A stretch of DNA of 14,977 nucleotides, taken from assembly GCA_964473335.1 (NCBI GenBank), contig CAYYOO010000038.1, positions 1 through 14,977 of the forward strand, given 5' to 3'. Positions 1 to 7,177 of the stretch are shown piece after piece; the stretch's first letter is position 1; every line of letters begins with the position of its first letter. The translations under genes were made by a program, and so were the position numbers. The DNA is from CAYZTD01 sp964473335. GTDB lineage: Archaea > Thermoplasmatota > E2 > DHVEG-1. The notes under the pieces are model-generated. The model saw only the letters and a program-made list of their open reading frames with translations, was not told the origin of the DNA and did not search any database.

Positions 1-22
1 AAATCTTTGTTTTTTAAAAAAA

Positions 23-29
23 CTTATAA
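23..29 (+). promoter_or_regulatory. TATA-like box and Shine-Dalgarno site of the 65-aa gene
   Basis: The sequence CTTATAAC sits about 40 nt before the ATG at 63, which predicts a transcript start near 48-52. AGGTGGT at 48-54 is a strong Shine-Dalgarno match 8 nt before the ATG and fixes that start. The box itself is a weak call in such AT-rich DNA. Confidence 0.4.
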
Positions 30-62
30 CCTGTATCTAACATGTATAGGTGGTAATATTAT

Positions 63-260
63 ATGAGCATAATAGGTTTGGAAATACCTTTATACATCCT
101 TTTTTTAATAGGGATTATTGCAGTATTTATAATTTGGAAATTGATTAAATTTGCAATTAAAATATTAATAGTTATAGTTTTATTTTTTGTTATTTTGTTT
201 GGTTTAGATGTAATGGGCGTTTTTGATATAGCCCAAGATCTTTTTACATCTCTAATCTAA
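63..260 (+). CDS. Small two-helix membrane protein, unknown function
   Basis: This 65-aa protein is almost entirely hydrophobic. Two membrane segments are visible, about residues 8-28 and 31-50, separated by a short basic turn (KLIKFAIK). The tail, about residues 49-65, ends in an acidic, amphipathic stretch around DIAQDLF. No cysteine pairs, catalytic motif or signal-peptidase site is present. AGGTGGT 8 nt before the ATG supports translation from this start. Its stop codon overlaps the stop of a small convergent ORF on the other strand (257-361). I do not recognise a named family; short paired-helix proteins like this occur in many archaeal genomes. Confidence is good that it is a gene and low for any role. 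Confidence 0.7.
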   Translation: MSIIGLEIPLYILFLIGIIAVFIIWKLIKFAIKILIVIVLFFVILFGLDVMGVFDIAQDLFTSLI

Positions 261-361
261 TTATCTCTGTTGTTGAAAGATATAAAAAACATTTCTTTAT
301 CAACAAGTTCTAATTTTCCAAACTGTGGCGTATTTTGATATTTACTTTTTAATTCAAGCAT
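257..361 (-). CDS. Small ORF, 34 aa, unknown
   Basis: On the minus strand an ATG at 361 opens a 34-codon frame that begins MLELKSKYQNTPQFGKLEL and ends in TAG at 257-259. GGGGAGAGG lies 6 nt before the ATG, a strong Shine-Dalgarno sequence. TTTAAATA at about 397-406 is a plausible TATA box for it. The protein is polar, has no membrane segment, and could form a short beta hairpin or mini-domain. Its stop overlaps the stop of the convergent 65-aa gene. I do not recognise it. It is called on ribosome-site and promoter spacing rather than homology. Confidence 0.45.
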   Translation of the reverse strand: MLELKSKYQNTPQFGKLELVDKEMFFISFNNRDN

Positions 362-438
362 AACTTGCCTCTCCCCAAGTGCCACAATATAGAGCCATTA
401 TTTAAAATCTTTCATTTTTTGTTTAGATAGGCTAATAC

Positions 439-1296
439 TTAAAAACTCCTTGAATAAATGCTCTGAGAACTAGGTAGAGTAAAGATTATCGTTGTACCAG
501 TGCCTTTTCCATGGCTATCTGCCCATATTTTACCGCCATGTTTTTCAACTATCTTTTTGCATATTGTAAGACCCAGGCCCGTAGAATCTAGTTTATGTCT
601 GGATTCATCTACTTTATAGAATTCATTGAATATTCGGTCTATTTGATCTCTATTTAAGCCTATTCCTGTGTCAGAAACATTTATTTGAATGAAATCTTCT
701 TTATTATCTTTTAATTCTCTGGATGAAAAATGAATTTTTCCACCTTTAGGCATAGCATTAACAGAGTTTGATATCAAATGATCGAAAAGTTCCATAAATC
801 GTGTTTTGTCTGTTTTTATATATACTTCTTTATCGATGTCACTTTCAACTTTTATTTTATAGCTGTTAAAAATCGTCTTGTATTTGTTTATTATATCATT
901 TACAACATCATATAAATTTTCTTTTTTTAGTAATAAATTTGAAGCAGAAATATCTGAAAGTTCTCTAGCATTTTCAATTACTCTTTTTATGTATTTTACA
1001 TTTTTCAAACAACTATCTGCAAGTTTTTTTACATTTTCATTTTCAGCATCTTCTACAATTATCGGGAGAAGAGAAATAAGAGGAGTCAATGGCGTTGCTA
1101 GATCATGGCTTAGATTATCAATAAATCTTGCTCTATCTTGAACTAATTTTTTAATTTCAACCGTTTTTTCAACTTTTTTTTCTTGCAGTTCATTTCTTAG
1201 TTTACTTAATTCAGCTTCAAGTTCTTCAATAGTTTTATCTTTTGATTTTTTATCATTTAAAAAACTGTAAGACGAGGCATCACTCATATTTTCCAT
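439..1296 (-). CDS. Orphan cytoplasmic sensor histidine kinase
   Basis: This 285-aa protein is a soluble two-component kinase. Residues 20-56 form a charged coiled coil. The HisKA dimerisation domain follows, with phospho-acceptor H64 in FIDNLSHDLATPL. The HATPase_c domain shows the N box (ISNSVNAMPKGG, N177), the G1 box DTGIG (209-213), the F box FNEFYK, and the G2 box GLGL (240-243) followed by the usual IxKKIVEKHGGKIW. The catalytic residues are therefore intact. It has no membrane segment and no recognisable PAS, GAF or HAMP sensor, so the coiled coil or a partner protein must supply the signal. No response regulator is adjacent; the nearest receivers are at 7516 and 14047. ATG 1296 is used, with a second in-frame ATG at 1287. 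A TATA-like TTTTAATATGA at 1319-1329 predicts a very short or absent leader. Confidence 0.93.
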   Translation of the reverse strand: MENMSDASSYSFLNDKKSKDKTIEELEAELSKLRNELQEKKVEKTVEIKKLVQDRARFIDNLSHDLATPLTPLISLLPIIVEDAENENVKKLADSCLKNVKYIKRVIENARELSDISASNLLLKKENLYDVVNDIINKYKTIFNSYKIKVESDIDKEVYIKTDKTRFMELFDHLISNSVNAMPKGGKIHFSSRELKDNKEDFIQINVSDTGIGLNRDQIDRIFNEFYKVDESRHKLDSTGLGLTICKKIVEKHGGKIWADSHGKGTGTTIIFTLPSSQSIYSRSF

Positions 1297-1318
1297 CTAA
1301 ATAATTGATATATTTTAG

Positions 1319-1330
1319 TCATATTAAAAC
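1319..1330 (-). promoter_or_regulatory. TATA-like box of the histidine kinase
   Basis: Read on the minus strand, GTTTTAATATGA is centred about 28 nt before the kinase ATG at 1296. The mRNA would then start at or within a few bases of the ATG. No Shine-Dalgarno motif is seen, which fits a leaderless message. This is inferred from spacing only. Confidence 0.35.
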
Positions 1331-1360
1331 TTTTAGAGCTTATTCATATTTTTTATAATA

Positions 1361-1371
1361 ACTTTATATAT
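1361..1371 (+). promoter_or_regulatory. TATA-like box of the lysine-rich gene
   Basis: CTTTATATATG lies in the divergent gap between the kinase and the 175-aa gene. It predicts a transcript start near 1393. That start favours the ATG at 1433 over the more upstream TTG codons. Confidence 0.4.
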
Positions 1372-1432
1372 GATAAAAGATATTTTTGTTTGATATTTGA
1401 GAATTAGAGGGTTGATTTGGGATAGAATAAAT

Positions 1433-1960
1433 ATGGATTTAATTGATAAAGATAATTCTGTAAAGAATCATCAAGAAATCATCAGTATGTTAGATGAAAT
1501 CAGACATTTTGAAAAAATTGATGTTGATATTGAAACCGATAAAAAAAAGAAAGAAGATAAGATCTATGAGGTCGATTTAAATAAATTCAATGAAGAAAAA
1601 AATATTGATAAGCCTAAAAAAATCTTAGATATAAAAAGACCAAATATATTTAACAGGTCGAATGAAGAAAATACCTCAAGACATCCATTAGATCCTGCAA
1701 TTTTTAATATAGGTTTTAACGACAATGGAAATTTAGTAAATCTTGATTTAAAAATTAAAGAGGAAAAAGAAGGCAAACAGAAAAAGATAAATCTAAAAAA
1801 TGTGTTAAATATTTTTAGTAGAAAAAATAAATCAAAAGAAAAATCTGATTCGAAAATGTCTAAGATTAAAAGTAAATTTGGCGGTATTAGTAAAATTAAA
1901 AAAATCATTCCTTCAAAATCAAAAAAAGAAGAAAAGCCAGAAGAGGGTAGTGAGAAATAA
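1433..1960 (+). CDS. Lysine-rich hypothetical protein, probably disordered
   Basis: The 175-aa protein starts at ATG 1433. The frame is open back to TTG 1397, but those codons precede or touch the predicted transcript start near 1393. An acidic, mildly amphipathic N-terminus (residues 1-35, including ISMLDEIRHFEKI) leads into a very charged middle. A short less charged patch follows near DPAIFNIGFNDNGNLVNLDL. The C-terminal third is dominated by Lys, Ser and Glu, with repeated I-K/S-K patterns. There are no membrane segments, cysteines or catalytic motifs. Composition suggests an intrinsically disordered, nucleic-acid or membrane-surface binding protein, but that is inference. It is divergent from the histidine kinase. 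I do not recognise a family. Confidence 0.65.
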   Translation: MDLIDKDNSVKNHQEIISMLDEIRHFEKIDVDIETDKKKKEDKIYEVDLNKFNEEKNIDKPKKILDIKRPNIFNRSNEENTSRHPLDPAIFNIGFNDNGNLVNLDLKIKEEKEGKQKKINLKNVLNIFSRKNKSKEKSDSKMSKIKSKFGGISKIKKIIPSKSKKEEKPEEGSEK

Positions 1961-1977
1961 TTGCTCTATCTACCTGA

Positions 1978-2127
1978 TTATTTTGCTTTTTTGAAATCTT
2001 CTGTTAGATCGTAAATAACTGATAATTCTGCGAGTTGCTGTATCCTGTTTTTCAACATGAAAACTTTTAATACCGATTTTAGCTCGTTTAGTTGGTTCTT
2101 GCTTGTTACTTCAGATGCTATTTTCAT
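1978..2127 (-). CDS. Small ORF, 49 aa, helical, unknown
   Basis: On the minus strand, ATG 2127 opens a 49-codon frame ending in TAA at 1978-1980. GGTGGTGAG lies 6 nt before the ATG, one of the best Shine-Dalgarno matches in the window. The protein begins MKIASEVTSKNQLNEL and ends in EDFKKAK. It is amphipathic and almost wholly helix-forming, with leucines and valines in heptad-like spacing over residues 13-41, so a short coiled coil or helix-turn-helix bundle is plausible. There is no membrane segment. It has its own promoter, a TATA box embedded in an 18-bp perfect palindrome at 2166-2183, and lies divergently from leuS. A small regulator or toxin/antitoxin-like protein is possible but unproven. 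Confidence 0.6.
   Translation of the reverse strand: MKIASEVTSKNQLNELKSVLKVFMLKNRIQQLAELSVIYDLTEDFKKAK
1979..1992 (+). terminator. T-rich 3' end of the lysine-rich gene
   Basis: TTTTGCTTTTTT follows the stop at 1960 by about 20 nt. Archaeal RNA polymerase commonly releases at such U-rich tracts. It lies inside the last codons of the convergent 49-aa ORF, so the two messages would overlap at their 3' ends. Confidence 0.35.
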
Positions 2128-2165
2128 ATTTTTCTCACCACCTTACACGTTATACTTTGTAATTA

Positions 2166-2183
2166 ATCATATTTAAATATGAT
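2166..2183. promoter_or_regulatory. 18-bp perfect palindrome over a TATA box
   Basis: ATCATATTTAAATATGAT reads identically on both strands. Its centre, TTTAAATA, is a TATA-like box 39-56 nt before the minus-strand ATG at 2127. The arms extend 5 bp beyond the TATA-like core, which suggests an operator for a dimeric regulator as well as a promoter. The plus-strand leuS promoter lies about 50 bp further on. Confidence 0.5.
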
Positions 2184-2229
2184 GTGTTATATTTACATTT
2201 CAACAGTTTTAACAATTCGTAGAAAAAGC

Positions 2230-2238
2230 ATTTATAAC
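2230..2238 (+). promoter_or_regulatory. TATA box of leuS, near-leaderless message
   Basis: GAAAAAGCATTTATAAC supplies an A-rich BRE-like stretch followed by TTTATAA. A start about 25 nt downstream falls near 2258-2264, only a few bases before the ATG at 2267. No Shine-Dalgarno motif precedes that ATG, so a leaderless or nearly leaderless mRNA is likely. Confidence 0.5.
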
Positions 2239-2266
2239 CTAATTTTCATTTCCAAAAAGATATCTA

Positions 2267-5089
2267 ATGACATCTAATGAATACAATTATGTAAAAATCG
2301 AAGAGAAATGGCAGAAAAAATGGTATATAGAAAAGATATATGAAGCAAATAAAAACAAGAATAAAAAATTCTTCATACATTTTGCATACCCTGGAGTCTC
2401 TGGCTATCTTCATGTGGGTCATATGAGAGGATTTACTTATTGTGACATAATTTCTAGATACAAAAGAATGACTGGATATGATGTGATATTTCCAGCTGGT
2501 TTTCATGCATCAGGTATTCCTTCAATTGGATTTGCTAAAAAAATTGAGAGAAATGATTCAAAAACAATAAAGATGCTTAAAGAGTATGGACTTGATGATA
2601 AATTTATAAAAAAATTAAAAGACCCTAATGAAGTGGTTAAATATTTTTCAGAAGTATACATAAATGACTACTGGAAGAAGTTTGGGTATTTAATTGATTA
2701 TTCAAGAATAATGAGCACAATTTCTGATGGCTATAAAAAATTTATAAAATGGCAGTTTTTTAAACTGAAAAAACTAGATTTACTAACAAAAAAACCACAT
2801 TATGCTCCTTTTTGTCCTAATTGTGGGCCTGTCGCAGTAGACAAATCAGAAACAGATATTTCCAAAGGAGGAGGAGCAGAAATACAGGAATTTACAGTCA
2901 TAAAATTCAAAATGAAAGATGGGAAAATCCTTCCAGCTGCAACTCTCAGACCTGAAACAATCTATGGTGTCACTAATATGTGGATTAACCCAGAAATAGA
3001 CTACGAACTAGCTAAAATCGATAAAGAAATATGGATACTATCTAAAGAAGCACTAGAAAAAATATCCCATCAAAAAGATAATGTAAAAAAATTGAACAAG
3101 AAAGTTAAAGGTCAAAAACTAATAGGAAAAACATGTATCGTTCCAAAGATCAATAGAGAAGTTCCACTTCTCCAAGGTCCTTTTGCTAATCCAAATGTAG
3201 CAACGGGGATAGTAATGTCTGTTCCTGCCCATGCACCCTATGATTATATTGCCCTAAAAGAACTTTCAACAGATATAAAACCAATTACGATAATTGATGT
3301 AAAAGACTTCGGAGAAAATCCAGCTAAAGAAGTTACAGAAAAACTAAATATCAAAAGTCAAAAAGAAGAAGATAAACTAGACATAGCTACTGAAGAAGTT
3401 TATAAAAAAGAGTTTCACACTGGAGTTTTAAATGATAAATGTGAAAATTTTTCAGGTATCAAAGTATCAGAAATTAAAGATCAAGTAAAAGATGAGCTAA
3501 TAAATAATAACGATGCTACCATTATGAGGGAATTTTCTGAAGAAGTAATCTGCAGATGTAACAAAAAAGTAATAATCAAGAAAATACCTGACCAATGGTT
3601 TATAAAATACAGTGATGAAAAACTAACAAACAAAACAAAAGATCATGTAAAAACTATGAATATCTTTCCTGAAGAATACAAAAAAGAACTACCTGGTATC
3701 TTAGATTGGTTTACCGATAGAGCATGTATAAGAAAAGGCAGTTGGCTTGGAACAGAGTTTCCCTTTAAAAAAGAATGGATAGTAGAACCAATATCTGATT
3801 CAACCTTGTATCCAGCTTACTATATAATATCTAAATATGTAAACAAAGGACAAATTAAAGCTAAAGAAATGGATGAACACTTCTTCGATTATGTGTTTCT
3901 TGGATATGGACAAGCAAAAAATGAGATCTGGAAAAAAATCAGAGAGGATTTTGAGTATTGGTATCCAGTTGATATTAACTTAGGTGGAAAAGAACATAAA
4001 ACTGTTCATTTCCCGGTATTTTTAATGAATCATGTTGCAATAATGCCAAAAGAAAAAAGACCAAAAGGAATATTTGTACACTGGTGGGTAACACAAAAGG
4101 GAAAAGAAAAAATTAGTAAATCCAAAGGTGGAGCAGAACACATAGCAGAAGCAGCAACAAAATATGGTGTGGATGCTATGAGATTATATTATTCACATGT
4201 TGGATCAACTTTTGTTGATATTGAATGGGACCCTGAAAAAGTCATAAAATATAAAACAAGAATTGCAAACATCTATAAACGAATACAAGAAATTAAAAAC
4301 CTTAAAAATAAAAAAGACGAAAATCTTGATCTATGGCTTAATAGCAAACTACAAAAAACAATAAATAACACAATAAAGGCATTTGAAAATTTTGATTTAA
4401 GAGTAGCTACTAATGAGATATTCTTCGAATGTAACAAAAACCTTCAATGGTATATCAAAAGAGGAGGTGCAGATAAAAAAACATTGAATGATTTTATTGA
4501 GAAATGGATAATTCTTATGACCCCTATCACACCTCACTTATCTGAAGAACTATGGCATGAACACAAAGATAATTTTGTTTCCTGTAGAAAATATCCAGAA
4601 TTTTCAAAAGAAGAGGTACATGAGAAACAAGAAACAGGGGAATACTTGTTATCTGAAACAATAAAGGATATAACTGAAATTCTAAAAGTTACTAATATTA
4701 AACCAAAAAAGGTAATAATATATACCTCTCAAAACTGGAAACAAGATGTTTATAAAAAAGCAATAAAAATGTCAGAAGAAGGAAAACTAAATATTGGTAT
4801 ACTCATGAAAGAATTAATGTCAAAACCAGAATTAAAAAAGTACGGTAAAGAGATTTCAAAATTTGTAAAAAAACTCCCTCAAGAAATAATGAAACTAAAC
4901 GACTCAGATAAAAATAGATACCAAGTTGAAATTAGTGAAAAAAATTATTTAAATGATTCAAAGGAATATATTCAAAATATCTTTGACTGTAAGATTGAAA
5001 TATATAGCTCTGAAGAAAAAGACAAATATGATCCAGAAAACAAATCGCGTTTTGCCCAGCCTTTAAGGCCAGCAATCTATGTGGAATAA
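2267..5089 (+). CDS. leuS: Leucyl-tRNA synthetase, archaeal type
   Basis: This 940-aa class Ia synthetase attaches leucine to tRNA-Leu in the cytoplasm. The HIGH signature is HVGH at residues 49-52. The KMSKS loop is KISKS at 615-619. Between them lies the CP1 editing domain, with the threonine-rich TLRPETIYG at about 226-234 and the aspartate-bearing VPAHAPYDY near 318-327, so post-transfer editing looks intact. Cysteine pairs FCPNCG and CRC suggest a zinc-binding insertion. The C-terminus keeps the archaeal tail ending SRFAQPLRPAIYVE. Length and domain order fit archaeal LeuRS (about 940-970 aa), not the bacterial form. The promoter spacing suggests a leaderless transcript. A Trm9-like methyltransferase follows after 2 nt and is very likely co-transcribed. 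Confidence 0.98.
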   Translation: MTSNEYNYVKIEEKWQKKWYIEKIYEANKNKNKKFFIHFAYPGVSGYLHVGHMRGFTYCDIISRYKRMTGYDVIFPAGFHASGIPSIGFAKKIERNDSKTIKMLKEYGLDDKFIKKLKDPNEVVKYFSEVYINDYWKKFGYLIDYSRIMSTISDGYKKFIKWQFFKLKKLDLLTKKPHYAPFCPNCGPVAVDKSETDISKGGGAEIQEFTVIKFKMKDGKILPAATLRPETIYGVTNMWINPEIDYELAKIDKEIWILSKEALEKISHQKDNVKKLNKKVKGQKLIGKTCIVPKINREVPLLQGPFANPNVATGIVMSVPAHAPYDYIALKELSTDIKPITIIDVKDFGENPAKEVTEKLNIKSQKEEDKLDIATEEVYKKEFHTGVLNDKCENFSGIKVSEIKDQVKDELINNNDATIMREFSEEVICRCNKKVIIKKIPDQWFIKYSDEKLTNKTKDHVKTMNIFPEEYKKELPGILDWFTDRACIRKGSWLGTEFPFKKEWIVEPISDSTLYPAYYIISKYVNKGQIKAKEMDEHFFDYVFLGYGQAKNEIWKKIREDFEYWYPVDINLGGKEHKTVHFPVFLMNHVAIMPKEKRPKGIFVHWWVTQKGKEKISKSKGGAEHIAEAATKYGVDAMRLYYSHVGSTFVDIEWDPEKVIKYKTRIANIYKRIQEIKNLKNKKDENLDLWLNSKLQKTINNTIKAFENFDLRVATNEIFFECNKNLQWYIKRGGADKKTLNDFIEKWIILMTPITPHLSEELWHEHKDNFVSCRKYPEFSKEEVHEKQETGEYLLSETIKDITEILKVTNIKPKKVIIYTSQNWKQDVYKKAIKMSEEGKLNIGILMKELMSKPELKKYGKEISKFVKKLPQEIMKLNDSDKNRYQVEISEKNYLNDSKEYIQNIFDCKIEIYSSEEKDKYDPENKSRFAQPLRPAIYVE

Positions 5090-5091
5090 GA

Positions 5092-5781
5092 ATGGATAAT
5101 AATCATTTTAAGGATTCAGAAAAAACTTGGGATAAAATTGCAACTAGTTTTGATAAAACAAGAAAGAGACCCTGGCAAATATGTATAAATTACATAGAGA
5201 ATCAATCAAAAGAAAATTCTTTTGCTGATTTAGGATGTGGAAATGGAAGACATCTAATTCCAGCAGCTAAGTATTTTAAAAAAGCAATTGGGCTAGATAT
5301 ATCTATTGAATTATTAGAAATTGTAAGAGCGAAATTAAAAAAAGAAAATATAGACAATGTAGAATTAATCAAATCTAATCTAATTGATATTGCTATTGAT
5401 GATAAGAAAATCGACTCAATACTCTACATTGCAGCTCTACATAATATAAAGCACAAAGAAAATAGGGTTAAATCACTAAAAGAAGTGAAAAGAATACTTA
5501 AAAAAAATGGATCTGCGATGATATCGGTATGGTCTCGTGAACAAGAAAAATTTAGAGAAAATTTTAAAAAAAATAAAAAGGAAGATAATAGTGAATTTGG
5601 AGATATAGAAATATACTGGAGGCAGGACAATTTGAATGTCTCTAGATTTTATCATCTGTATAGTGAAGAAGAATTTATAGAGGATCTAAAAAAAGCAGAT
5701 CTGAAAATAAAAAAGTTTGAACCCGTAAAAATTGCTTCAAAGAAGTATTTTGATAATTATTTTGCAGTAGTTGAAAAGTAA
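5092..5781 (+). CDS. Trm9-like SAM-dependent tRNA wobble-uridine methyltransferase
   Basis: The 229-aa protein is a class I methyltransferase. It begins with WDKIATSFDKTRKRPW (residues 13-28), typical of the Trm9/ALKBH8 group. SAM motif I is DLGCGNG (46-52) and GLDIS (67-71) is the acidic motif that follows. ALHNI (115-119), VWSREQ (146-151) and RFYHLYSEEE (185-194) match the segments that mark Trm9. In eukaryotes Trm9 with Trm112 finishes carboxymethyl-type uridine at tRNA position 34; archaeal relatives are thought to act on wobble uridine too. The ATG follows the leuS stop by 2 nt, so translation is probably coupled. A generic SAM methyltransferase with another RNA target is the alternative. 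The stop lies 1 nt from the convergent symporter stop. Confidence 0.8.
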   Translation: MDNNHFKDSEKTWDKIATSFDKTRKRPWQICINYIENQSKENSFADLGCGNGRHLIPAAKYFKKAIGLDISIELLEIVRAKLKKENIDNVELIKSNLIDIAIDDKKIDSILYIAALHNIKHKENRVKSLKEVKRILKKNGSAMISVWSREQEKFRENFKKNKKEDNSEFGDIEIYWRQDNLNVSRFYHLYSEEEFIEDLKKADLKIKKFEPVKIASKKYFDNYFAVVEK

Positions 5782-5782
5782 T

Positions 5783-7177
5783 CTATTTTTTTCTAGTAAC
5801 AATACTTACAATTACTAAGACAATAATTGATACCAAAATAGCCCAAATAGCTGGTAAAAAACCAAAACTTGGTAGGATTTCATATTGATATAAAAATACT
5901 GACATCTCACCAATTATGATACTTGCAATACAACCATATTTAGTTACCTTTTTCCAGTATAAAACAGCAATTGTAGTAGGACACAAAACTGCAAGCCCTG
6001 AAAAGGTGGTTTTTACAAGTGTTCCCATAATACCAACGCTAGTATCATATCCCGTTACAACAAAAACTATAGCAAATAAAGTAAGAACAATAACTAAAAT
6101 TTTACCAATTGATATCTCTGAAAATTTCTTTTTTACAAAAGGAATGTCATGAGAAAGCATAGTTGAAAGTGAAAGCAATTGTGAATCAGCAGTCGACATA
6201 AGAGCCGCTAGAGCCCCGATCATCACAAACGAGTATATTGGTGATGCATATAGCCTAACCATCTCTGGAAGGACGTTATCTGTGTTTTCAACTACAACTC
6301 CAGCCCCATGAGCCCAAACTCCAATTAATACTGGAAACAAAAATAAAATAGAAACAATAACTGGATAAAAGATCATAGCTGTTTTTAATGATTTTTCATT
6401 TTTAGCTGTATAAAAACGTGAAAAAATTTGTGGAAACATGGGATCCGCAAATATCCACAAGAACATAAAAGAAAACCAGATTTGAGGTATAAAAAAATCA
6501 CCACCAGGTCTACTGAATAGTTCAGGCCTAGCATTAGATGCTAGATTATTAGCGTTTTCAAAACCACCAAGACTTATTGCAATAAAAACAACTGCTAAAA
6601 AAAGAGCAATAATCATAATCACTCCTTGGATTACATCTGTCCAACCTGAACCACGCATTCCACCAAGTAAAACATAAGCCATTATAATTAAAATTGTAAC
6701 AACCGCTCCAATCTGCCAAAAGAGCCCTGTCATGTTCTGAATTAAAAAACCAGCTCCTATTGCTTGAGTTGCTAGATATGGGATTGTAAAAATAACCATT
6801 ACTCCCATAAATAAAAGCCTTAATGATTTACTGTTAAGTTTTTTACCGATGACCTCAGGTGGAGTGATATATTTATTTTTTTTGCCTTCCCTCCAAACTT
6901 TTCTACCTATTACATAAAACATTATAGCCATAATAGCTGTTCCAAAACCCATAATCCCATATTGACCGAAGCCAAATTTATATGCAGCACCAGAAAAACC
7001 AAGAAAAGTAAAGGCTGAAAAATTAGTAGCAATCAATGTAAAAAATAAAATCATCGAACCAAATGATCTATTTGCAAGAAAATAATCCTCAGGTGTTTTT
7101 TTTGTTAGTTTATGTGCAATGAAACCTAATGAAAGAAGAAAGATAAAATAAATGATTATGAGAGCTAAAAAAATCAT
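5783..7177 (-). CDS. Sodium:solute symporter, SSS (SLC5) family
   Basis: This 464-aa integral membrane protein has roughly twelve to thirteen hydrophobic helices. Family marks are the N-terminal DYFLANRSFG (31-40), GGMRGSGWTDVIQG (172-185) and ALMSTADSQLLS (325-336). In solved SSS transporters such as vSGLT and PutP the last region supplies serine/threonine ligands of the Na2 sodium site; S328, T329 and S332 fit that role. It should import a solute driven by sodium. The closest general type is the PanF/PutP branch, but the substrate cannot be read from sequence. GGAGG lies 8 nt before the ATG. The ATG directly abuts the stop of a DUF3311-like gene, a pairing typical of this transporter group. 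Confidence 0.9.
   Translation of the reverse strand: MIFLALIIIYFIFLLSLGFIAHKLTKKTPEDYFLANRSFGSMILFFTLIATNFSAFTFLGFSGAAYKFGFGQYGIMGFGTAIMAIMFYVIGRKVWREGKKNKYITPPEVIGKKLNSKSLRLLFMGVMVIFTIPYLATQAIGAGFLIQNMTGLFWQIGAVVTILIIMAYVLLGGMRGSGWTDVIQGVIMIIALFLAVVFIAISLGGFENANNLASNARPELFSRPGGDFFIPQIWFSFMFLWIFADPMFPQIFSRFYTAKNEKSLKTAMIFYPVIVSILFLFPVLIGVWAHGAGVVVENTDNVLPEMVRLYASPIYSFVMIGALAALMSTADSQLLSLSTMLSHDIPFVKKKFSEISIGKILVIVLTLFAIVFVVTGYDTSVGIMGTLVKTTFSGLAVLCPTTIAVLYWKKVTKYGCIASIIIGEMSVFLYQYEILPSFGFLPAIWAILVSIIVLVIVSIVTRKK
5786..5792 (+). terminator. T7 tract ending the leuS operon
   Basis: Seven thymines begin 5 nt after the methyltransferase stop at 5781. The tract lies inside the last codons of the convergent symporter gene. 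The two operons therefore share their 3' boundary with no spacer. Confidence 0.45.

Noticed and set aside
878..1141. 87-codon plus-strand frame inside the histidine kinase
   Set aside because: It is antisense to an intact kinase with all catalytic boxes and has no ribosome site.
1564..1908. 114-codon minus-strand frame rich in Phe and Leu
   Set aside because: It is the mirror of a Lys/Glu-rich coding frame; such antisense hydrophobic frames arise from composition.
5916..6152. 78-codon plus-strand frame inside the symporter
   Set aside because: Antisense to clear SSS motifs and without expression signals.
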